Part shown: positions 1-5,937 of the stretch, piece after piece
Layout: each line of letters begins with the position of its first letter
How positions within the stretch are numbered: position 1 is the first letter of the stretch
Source: Flavobacteriales bacterium
GTDB lineage: Bacteria; Bacteroidota; Bacteroidia; NS11-12g; UBA955
DNA: 9,200 nt
Reading direction: 5' to 3'
Assembly: GCA_947450405.1 (NCBI GenBank)
Contig: CANFVI010000063.1
Span: forward strand, 1-9,200
Translations under genes and position numbers: made by a program
The notes under the pieces: generated by a model
What the model was told of the DNA's origin: nothing
The model's input: the letters and a program-made list of their open reading frames with translations, nothing else
Database searches by the model: none

Positions 1-83
1 ACATCAGTATTCCCGATGATCAAGCAGAAAAAATCCAAACAGTTGGGGAAGCTGTTCGTTACATCGAAGAAAACAAAAACTAA
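1..83 (+). CDS. acpP: Acyl carrier protein, C-terminal end (partial)
   Basis: Only the last 26 residues and the stop (TAA, 81-83) are inside the window; whole codons begin at base 3. The visible tail starts ISIPDDQAEKIQTVGEAV and ends in YIEENKN, which matches the end of helix III and the final helix of bacterial acyl carrier proteins. The phosphopantetheine-attachment Ser (DSL motif) lies upstream of the window. ACP carries the growing acyl chain in type II fatty acid synthesis in the cytoplasm. The stop codon is only 3 bp before the fabF ATG, the classic acpP-fabF arrangement, which supports the call strongly despite the short length. Confidence 0.93.
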   Translation, partial: ISIPDDQAEKIQTVGEAVRYIEENKN

Positions 84-86
84 TTT

Positions 87-1340
87 ATGCAACTCCGGAG
101 AGTTGTTGTAACTGGAATGGGTGCAATTACACCCATCGGTAATACTCTTAATGAGTATTGGAAAGCACTGGTAGCGGGTACTAGTGGAGCTGGTTTAATT
201 ACCCATTTTGATACAACTAAGTACAAAGTGAAGTTTGCTTGTGAGGTCAAAAATTTTGACGTCCATAACTTCATTGATAGAAAAGAAGCTAGAAAAATGG
301 ATCCATTTGCCCAGTTTGCGATGGTGGCCGCAGATGAAGCTATTTTACATAGCGGAATCTTACAACAATCTCACAACCTTGATCGTATTGGGGTTATCTG
401 GGGCGCTGGAATAGGTGGCTTGTCTACCTTTTTCACTGAAATTGTAGATTATGCTAAGGGCGACGGCACTCCACGCTTTTCGCCCTTCTTCATTCCTAAA
501 ATGATTATTGATATTGCAGCTGGGTATGTTTCAATGAAACACAACTTGAGAGGTCCAAATTATGGTACCGTTTCCGCTTGTGCTTCCTCTACCCATGCTC
601 TTATTGATGCATTTAACTTAATCCGACTTGGAAAAGCAGATGCCATTGTTACAGGAGGATCAGAAGCTTGCGTAAATGAACCATCTGTTGGTGGTTTTAG
701 CAATATGAAGGCTCTGTCTGAACGCAATGATGATATCCTTACCGCTTCAAGACCTTTCGATAAAGATCGCGACGGATTTGTTATGGGTGAAGGTGCTGCT
801 TCTCTTGTTCTTGAAGATCTTGAACATGCAAAAGCACGTGGTGCAACAATCTATGCAGAAGTTGTTGGTGGTGGAATGACGGCAGATGCCTATCATTTAA
901 CTGCCCCTCATCCAGAAGGCTTGGGAGCGAAAAATGTAATGATTGCCGCTCTTGACGACGCTGGAATGAAAGTAAGCGATATTGATTATATCAATGTGCA
1001 CGGAACAAGTACACCTTTGGGTGATATTGCCGAAACTAAAGCCATTAAGTCGGTTTTTGGTGAGCACGTCTATAACCTCAATATTTCGAGTACCAAAAGT
1101 CAAACAGGACATTTATTAGGCGGAGCAGGTGCTATTGAAGGACTAGCAAGTGTATTGTCGGTATATCACGACATAGTGCCTCCTACAATAAATCACTTCA
1201 CCGATGATCCAGATATTGATCCCAAATTGAATTTAACATTTAATGTGGCACAACATCGTACCGTGAATGCTGCATTAAGTAATACTTTTGGTTTTGGTGG
1301 ACATAATGCGTCTGTCATTTTCAAAAAATTCGTAGACTAA
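87..1340 (+). CDS. fabF: 3-oxoacyl-[acyl-carrier-protein] synthase II (FabF)
   Basis: This is the cytoplasmic beta-ketoacyl-ACP synthase II that condenses malonyl-ACP with acyl-ACP to elongate fatty acids. At 417 residues it has the usual family length and is full length. The N-terminus RRVVVTGMGAITPIGN is the standard first strand and loop of the thiolase fold. The nucleophile is Cys165 in TVSACASSTHA. The catalytic histidines are His305 (NVHGTSTPLGD) and His342 (STKSQTGHLLGG), with the conserved Lys337 between them. The GFGGHN loop with the gating Phe is at about 402-407. The Cys-His-His triad separates it from FabH (Cys-His-Asn). The ATG at 87 is 3 bp after the acpP stop, with no Shine-Dalgarno but an A-rich leader, as is usual in Bacteroidota. 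rnc follows after 11 bp, so it very likely sits on an acpP-fabF-rnc transcript whose promoter is upstream of the window. Confidence 0.97.
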   Translation: MQLRRVVVTGMGAITPIGNTLNEYWKALVAGTSGAGLITHFDTTKYKVKFACEVKNFDVHNFIDRKEARKMDPFAQFAMVAADEAILHSGILQQSHNLDRIGVIWGAGIGGLSTFFTEIVDYAKGDGTPRFSPFFIPKMIIDIAAGYVSMKHNLRGPNYGTVSACASSTHALIDAFNLIRLGKADAIVTGGSEACVNEPSVGGFSNMKALSERNDDILTASRPFDKDRDGFVMGEGAASLVLEDLEHAKARGATIYAEVVGGGMTADAYHLTAPHPEGLGAKNVMIAALDDAGMKVSDIDYINVHGTSTPLGDIAETKAIKSVFGEHVYNLNISSTKSQTGHLLGGAGAIEGLASVLSVYHDIVPPTINHFTDDPDIDPKLNLTFNVAQHRTVNAALSNTFGFGGHNASVIFKKFVD

Positions 1341-1351
1341 TTGTTTGTGGA

Positions 1352-2095
1352 TTGAAGCATCTTTTTCAAAGATCCCCTCTACAAATCAAACATCTGAGAC
1401 GTAAAATTTATCTCATTACAGGGGTAAGACCTTTTCGTTTGTCTATCTACCGCGAAGCCCTTACGCACAGTTCTGCTGCCGATGCTACAATGTCAGGCAG
1501 TTTGTTTGCGCCTAGAACGTTAGACAATGAACGTCTAGAGTTTTTGGGAGATGCAATTCTCGATTCGGTTATTGCCGAATTATTGTTCAATAGATTTCCA
1601 TATAAAGATGAAGGATTTCTCACTGAAATGAGAACCAGAATTGTGAATCGTGAACAAATGGGAATGCTCGCCTATCGTTTGGGTTTGGTGGAAGTGATGG
1701 AAATGAAACCTGAACTTCAAAAAAATCATACTGCCCTCAGAACAATTGGAGGAAATGCTTTAGAAGCTTTAATTGGCGCTATTTATCTCGATAAAGGATA
1801 TAAAAAAGTATCGAAATTTATTCACGATCGATTGGTAGGTCAGTACTTAGATATAGATAAACTCATGCTTACTACCGTGAGTTACAAAGCAGTATTCTTG
1901 AAATGGATACAAAAAAATCAAAAGAAATTGGAATGGAAATTTGAAACCGAAGGTACCGGTAAAAATGATAATCATGTAGTTTCTATGGTGGTAGATGATG
2001 AACTTTGGTTCTCAGAAGTGAATAAAAGTAGAAAAAAAGGTGAGGAGCTTTGCTGCGAAAAAGCTTGTCGAAAATTAGAATTGGTAGATATTTAA
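1352..2095 (+). CDS. rnc: Ribonuclease III (TTG start)
   Basis: This is a double-strand-specific endoribonuclease for rRNA and mRNA processing, 247 residues, full length. The N-terminal nuclease domain (about 12-165) carries the signature NERLEFLGDAILD, with Glu60, Glu63 and Asp67 matching E. coli Glu38, Glu41 and Asp45; Glu87 in DEG matches Glu65. The second catalytic patch reads GGNALEALIGAIYLD: Glu138 matches Glu117, but Asn135 occupies the position of E. coli Asp114. The C-terminal double-stranded-RNA-binding domain (about 175-245) ends in a KSRKKGEELCCEKAC helix. The start is taken as TTG at 1352: the first in-frame ATG, near 1489, lies beyond the conserved ALTHSS helix, and no in-frame ATG or GTG precedes it. 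About 15 extra residues separate ALTHSS from NERLEF compared with E. coli. It lies 11 bp behind fabF and converges on the helicase gene with a 9-bp gap. Confidence 0.95.
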   Translation: MKHLFQRSPLQIKHLRRKIYLITGVRPFRLSIYREALTHSSAADATMSGSLFAPRTLDNERLEFLGDAILDSVIAELLFNRFPYKDEGFLTEMRTRIVNREQMGMLAYRLGLVEVMEMKPELQKNHTALRTIGGNALEALIGAIYLDKGYKKVSKFIHDRLVGQYLDIDKLMLTTVSYKAVFLKWIQKNQKKLEWKFETEGTGKNDNHVVSMVVDDELWFSEVNKSRKKGEELCCEKACRKLELVDI

Positions 2096-2104
2096 CACTA
2101 TTAC

Positions 2105-5100
2105 TTATTCCTCAGTAGATTCGTTGTCATCATTATTGGGAACGTAAATGATTTGCCCAGATTCTTTTGCAAACTGGCACCACTCACATTTGTTACAACC
2201 TTCCATGAAATTCAAACTTTGTAGTTTGTTGTTCGCTTTGATTACCCAAGATTTGATTAAATCAAAATCGTCATTTGAATAAATCATTGAGAAATCGTCA
2301 AATTGTCCATCGTCATTTGAAATTAATGATTCTATAACTGCATTTCTCGATTTCCAGTTTTTATCTTTGAATGCTTCATTAATCATCATTGTGTACAATC
2401 CCAATTGGAACCAATAAGAAGGTGGGAAATTACCTTTGTCAATACTTTGCTTAGAAGGGATTTTAGATTTTGATTCGGTATTTTTTAGTTTACTTGTTTT
2501 ATAATCGTAAACAGTAATGTCATTTCCCTCAAAAACCATTTTATCTAAATTTCCTGTAATTGAAATTCCTTCAATTTTGGTATTAATTGAAAATTCTGTT
2601 TCAATTTTTTCATATTTTTCATATTGGTTGATTTTCTGAGCATGATATTTTGGTAAAATAGAGCGCCCTTGTTCAAGTCTTAGCTCGAATTGTTTTTGCG
2701 TAAAACCAGCACGAACTTTCATCATTTCATATTCGAAATGTTTCACCAATTCTGTTTGTGACATCCATTTTTTAGCATTCACCCCTTTTACAATAAATTC
2801 GCGCAACGCAGCATGGATAGCAGTACCAAATGCACCAAATTGATTTGGGGCAGACGGCACACGCAATATTCTGCTGAAATAAAATTTAACACCACATTCC
2901 ATTAACGTTTCGATAGATGTGGGTGAAAATATTAAATTTTCAATTTTTGTTTTAAGCCAATCTTTTTTATCGATTTCCAAAATGGGTTTGGATGTTCTCT
3001 CTAAACACTTTTGTTGTGCCCACAAAAGTTTTTCCATTGGAATTTGCATTGGTTCTTTTGGAATTTGATTTTCCTTTGCAATGTCCAATACAAATGTTGA
3101 TGCCAAACTATCTGATACTTTTGAGGCAATTTTATACTTGCAATAACTGATTGTAAGTTGTTTTTTAGCCCTTGTCATGGCAACATAAAACAACCTCCTC
3201 CTTTCTTCAAATGAATCTGAAACAGAACTTTCACTTTCAATTATTTTGTTATTTCCAAGTATCAATTGGCGAATGTTATAAGGTAATTTGATTCCTTCAT
3301 CTTGTTCCCAAACTGTGTCATTTCCCCTCAAAATATAAACATGTTCAAATTCTAAACCTTTGGAACCATGAGCAGTTAGAAGTTGAACCCCAGAACTGTT
3401 TCCAATCCGTTTTTCTAAGTATAAAGGAATATCAGATTTTTCCATTTTTTGAAACATGGAAATCATCTCTTTTAATGAAATAAAGGGAATACGGTTGTTT
3501 TGTTGAACAGCAAACTCCATGAAACTATGGAGTATTTCCATTGACCAACCCGTGTCGTCTTTTTTTAATGCGTTTGCTAAAAATCCACCTTCACTGTAAA
3601 TCTTTTGAATTAATGTAGGTACATTTTCAACTGTGGCAATTTTGATCCATTTTTCTACATTGTCCCACAATGCTTTAATTGAATCAATTGATTCCTTGCC
3701 ATAAATGGTTTCAGCGTCGGTTGATTTTAGGATTTTAGCAAAATGTTCTCGCCAAGAATAACTTTCGTTTTGGTATTCCTTTTTTCGTTTGATTTGATAA
3801 ATTTCAACTGAAATCTGATTCAAAGTAAATGTAGAAATCGCATATCTATCGCTTAAGAGCAATTGATAAATGAGATACTCTCCTGAATTTGGGAGACTGG
3901 CTTCATAAGACAAATACGTCATCCATTGAATCAACTGTTTTACAATGGGTTCTTGTAAAATATTTATGGCCCTATTTAAAACGAAAGGAATGTTTTTCTC
4001 CTGAAAGAGTTCTATAATTGTTTGTGCATGTTTGTGTTGGCTGTATAAGACTGCAATTTCTTTGGGTATAATGCCCGCATTAATCTGATTTTCAATCCTT
4101 TCAACAATACCAACAGATTCATGAAATTCATTTTGATATTGAATAATTTCAGTTTCTAAATTTGGAAAATCCTTATTTGCTCCACTACTGATTAAATCCT
4201 TACTTAAACCATCAATGGTATTCACCAATCTACTGTTGTTTTTAGAAATCAATTTTACACTGTCGTCTAAGATAGATTGGCTACTTCTGTAATTCTTTGT
4301 AAGTACAATAGTGGTTAAATTTTTCGCATACTTTTCTTTAAATCCAAGCATGTTGCTCACCTTCGCTCCTTGGAAAGCATAGATGCTTTGATCGTCATCT
4401 CCAACTACAAAGCAGTTTGGATTGTCTTCCCAATATTCAATCAGTGAATATAAAATTTCATTTTGAATTCCACTGGTATCTTGGTATTCATCAACCAAAA
4501 CATATTGGTATTTCTCTTGTACAATGGATAACAGTTCTTGGTCTGTTTTTAATTTTTCATTCACCCAGTTTAGCATGTCTGAAAATTCATAAACGCCAAG
4601 TTCTTTTTTGAGGGAATTGTATCTGTCTAATAATTTCGCTGCCTCAATCAGTTTTTTCCAATTGTCTTGTAAAGGTTTCCTCTTGTTTGTTTTGATGTCA
4701 CCCGCATTGAATTCTTTGTATTTACGTGTGTAAACCATGTCGGGAAATTGCAACTTGAACATTTCATCGTCATTTAGAATTTCAATCCAAAGTTTGAAAT
4801 TTTCCACATTATATCCCTCAGACTCCATTAAATTCCATGTTTTACGCAAGTTTCCAATGAGCGAAGTATCGTTATCTGAATAACTTTTTAGTGGAGAGTC
4901 TTCATGTATTTCTTCAATAATTTGTTGAAGGATATCGATGCGTTCCAAATCATCCATCACCCGCATTTCGCGTCGGCCAAATTTGTCGGGAAAGTCTTTG
5001 ATGATTTTGTTACAAAGTCCGTGGAAGGTAAAAATATTCACTTTGTAGGCATCGCTTCCCATAAAAGTTGCCAAACGTTGTTGCATGGCTGTGGCTCCGG

Positions 5101-5293
5101 CGTCGGTATACGTTAAACACAATATATTTTCCGGAATTGATTCTTTTTGAAGGATATTCAATATACGCGTTGCCAGAATTTGGGTTTTACCCGTTCCTGG
5201 ACCAGCAATAACCATAACAGGTCCTTCCAATTGTTCAACCGCCTGCTTTTGCTCAGGATTTAATGATTGAAAAAGCGAATCAAATGAATTCAT
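2105..5293 (-). CDS. UvrD/Rep-type SF1 helicase fused to RecB-like Fe-S nuclease (AddB/AdnAB-like)
   Basis: This is a 1062-residue ATP-dependent DNA helicase-nuclease, probably a 3'-5' translocase acting in break resection or recombinational repair. Helicase motifs in order: Q motif LNPEQKQAV (11-19), Walker A AGPGTGKTQ (30-38, Lys36), Walker B VDEYQDT (267-273), motif III GDDDQSIYAFQGA (298-310), NYRS (334-337), motif V TAHGSKGLEFEHVY (640-653) and motif VI RRRLFYVAMTRAK (698-710). A PD-(D/E)XK nuclease domain follows: His827 in GTAIHAAL, Asp917 in GNLDK, Asp930-Tyr-Lys932-Thr and the QxxxY motif Gln963/Tyr967. Cys800 just before it and Cys1033, Cys1036 and Cys1039 after it form the cysteine set of AddB/Cas4-type Fe-S nucleases. 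The ATG at 5293 is preferred over a TTG at 5323 because it gives a normal short lead to the Q motif. It is transcribed opposite to all its neighbours. AddA/AddB/AdnA naming cannot be settled from sequence alone, so no symbol is given. Confidence 0.9.
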   Translation of the reverse strand: MNSFDSLFQSLNPEQKQAVEQLEGPVMVIAGPGTGKTQILATRILNILQKESIPENILCLTYTDAGATAMQQRLATFMGSDAYKVNIFTFHGLCNKIIKDFPDKFGRREMRVMDDLERIDILQQIIEEIHEDSPLKSYSDNDTSLIGNLRKTWNLMESEGYNVENFKLWIEILNDDEMFKLQFPDMVYTRKYKEFNAGDIKTNKRKPLQDNWKKLIEAAKLLDRYNSLKKELGVYEFSDMLNWVNEKLKTDQELLSIVQEKYQYVLVDEYQDTSGIQNEILYSLIEYWEDNPNCFVVGDDDQSIYAFQGAKVSNMLGFKEKYAKNLTTIVLTKNYRSSQSILDDSVKLISKNNSRLVNTIDGLSKDLISSGANKDFPNLETEIIQYQNEFHESVGIVERIENQINAGIIPKEIAVLYSQHKHAQTIIELFQEKNIPFVLNRAINILQEPIVKQLIQWMTYLSYEASLPNSGEYLIYQLLLSDRYAISTFTLNQISVEIYQIKRKKEYQNESYSWREHFAKILKSTDAETIYGKESIDSIKALWDNVEKWIKIATVENVPTLIQKIYSEGGFLANALKKDDTGWSMEILHSFMEFAVQQNNRIPFISLKEMISMFQKMEKSDIPLYLEKRIGNSSGVQLLTAHGSKGLEFEHVYILRGNDTVWEQDEGIKLPYNIRQLILGNNKIIESESSVSDSFEERRRLFYVAMTRAKKQLTISYCKYKIASKVSDSLASTFVLDIAKENQIPKEPMQIPMEKLLWAQQKCLERTSKPILEIDKKDWLKTKIENLIFSPTSIETLMECGVKFYFSRILRVPSAPNQFGAFGTAIHAALREFIVKGVNAKKWMSQTELVKHFEYEMMKVRAGFTQKQFELRLEQGRSILPKYHAQKINQYEKYEKIETEFSINTKIEGISITGNLDKMVFEGNDITVYDYKTSKLKNTESKSKIPSKQSIDKGNFPPSYWFQLGLYTMMINEAFKDKNWKSRNAVIESLISNDDGQFDDFSMIYSNDDFDLIKSWVIKANNKLQSLNFMEGCNKCEWCQFAKESGQIIYVPNNDDNESTEE

Positions 5294-5300
5294 AGTTTTA

Positions 5301-5331
5301 TAAATATAGTAAATTTCTTTCAAATTTCAAA
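5301..5331 (-). promoter_or_regulatory. Candidate promoter of the helicase-nuclease gene
   Basis: On the minus strand a TTTG (5331-5328) is followed by 19 bp and then TATATTTA (5308-5301). This is one mismatch (final A for G) from the Bacteroidetes TTTG-N19-21-TAnnTTTG promoter. The end of the -7 element is only 7 bp before the ATG at 5293, so the transcript would start at or within a few bases of the start codon. The region is very AT-rich, so a chance match is possible. Confidence 0.3.
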
Positions 5332-5356
5332 ATAAATCAACTTTTTATGTAGAATG

Positions 5357-5388
5357 TTTGATAAAACCAAAAACCGCTTCCATCTTTG
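5357..5388 (+). promoter_or_regulatory. Candidate promoter of the DUF1599-aroK operon
   Basis: A TTTG (5357-5360), a 20-bp spacer and CATCTTTG (5381-5388) match the Bacteroidetes -33/-7 consensus TTTG-N19-21-TAnnTTTG with one mismatch (C for the first T). It sits in the 102-bp divergent region between the helicase gene and the DUF1599 gene, where a plus-strand promoter is expected. Its -7 element ends 7 bp before the ATG at 5396, which implies a leaderless or nearly leaderless mRNA and argues against the alternative upstream ATG at 5354. Confidence 0.4.
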
Positions 5389-5395
5389 CTTTACA

Positions 5396-5926
5396 ATGCA
5401 AAACACGAAGTCGCAATACAATGAGGTGATAAACCTTTGCCGTACAATTTTCTTAAAGAAAAATGAAGATTATGGTACATCTTGGAGATTGTTTCGTCCA
5501 AGCAGTTTAACAGATCAAATTTATATCAAGGCTCAACGCATTAAAAACATTGAACAATCTGGCAATAACGCCGTTGGCGATGATATCAAAAGTGAATTTA
5601 TGGGTATTGTTAATTATTCAATTATTGCCCTTATTCAGCTTGAAATGATTGCGAATAAATCTGAATCTGACGATATTGAAACCATTGCAAATGCATACGA
5701 CAATTGGGCTACCAAAACCCGTGATTTAATGCTACTAAAAAATTCAGATTACAGCGAGGTTTGGAGAGAAATGAGAATTTCTAGTTTTACCGATCTGATA
5801 TTGGTAAAAATTGCAAGAATCAAACAAATTGAAGATAACTTGGGCAAAGTTTCCGTAAGTGAAGGTGCTGATGCCAATTATCAAGACATTATCAATTATG
5901 CCATTTTTGCATTAATTCGCCTTTAA
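5396..5926 (+). CDS. Two-repeat DUF1599 protein (Nmad1-type domain)
   Basis: A 176-residue soluble, probably all-helical protein of unknown biochemical function, made of two copies of the same domain. Copy one covers about residues 8-82 and copy two about 101-176. Each has K-N-x-D-Y (KNEDYG at 22-27; KNSDYS at 115-120), then W-R and S-S-L/F-T-D (36-40; 129-133), then K-x-x-R-I-K-x-I-E (45-53; 138-146), then I-V/I-N-Y-x-I-x-A-L-I (71-80; 165-174). This fits the Bacteroidota DUF1599 family, which I recall being named nucleotide-modification-associated domain 1; that name comes from genome-context work and does not establish an activity. The ATG at 5396 is preferred over one at 5354, because the added 14 residues lie outside the repeat and overlap a candidate promoter. 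It is the first gene of the + strand run, 11 bp ahead of the BT_3928-type gene, its usual partner in this phylum. Confidence 0.85.
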   Translation: MQNTKSQYNEVINLCRTIFLKKNEDYGTSWRLFRPSSLTDQIYIKAQRIKNIEQSGNNAVGDDIKSEFMGIVNYSIIALIQLEMIANKSESDDIETIANAYDNWATKTRDLMLLKNSDYSEVWREMRISSFTDLILVKIARIKQIEDNLGKVSVSEGADANYQDIINYAIFALIRL

Positions 5927-5937
5927 TTTTTAAAATC

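Noticed and set aside
897..1112. Minus-strand open frame inside fabF
   Set aside because: It lies opposite the FabF active-site region, has no recognisable domain and no promoter; it is a shadow of fabF.
2046..2065. AGCTTT/AAAGCT hairpin near the end of rnc as a terminator
   Set aside because: The 6-bp stem lies within the codons of the dsRNA-binding domain and no T-run follows, so it is probably a chance of coding sequence.
4417..5116. Plus-strand open frames inside the helicase gene
   Set aside because: They are antisense to helicase motifs Ia-III and lack any family signature.
5294..5323. TTG start at 5323 for the helicase-nuclease
   Set aside because: It adds ten residues of no family character and runs through the candidate promoter; the ATG at 5293 gives a standard N-terminus.
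5311..5328. AAATTTC direct repeat with 11-bp period in the divergent region
   Set aside because: Seven-base A/T-rich repeats are expected by chance here; no third copy or dyad symmetry supports an operator.
5354..5395. N-terminal extension of the DUF1599 protein from the ATG at 5354
   Set aside because: The 14 extra residues fall outside the repeat domain and overlap the candidate -33/-7 elements, so the ATG at 5396 is preferred.
2105..5926. Helicase-nuclease plus nucleotide-modification-like DUF1599 as a phage-defence island
   Set aside because: The genes are divergent, DUF1599 pairs with BT_3928-type genes as ordinary core genome in Bacteroidota, and no methyltransferase, integrase, toxin or other defence gene is present.
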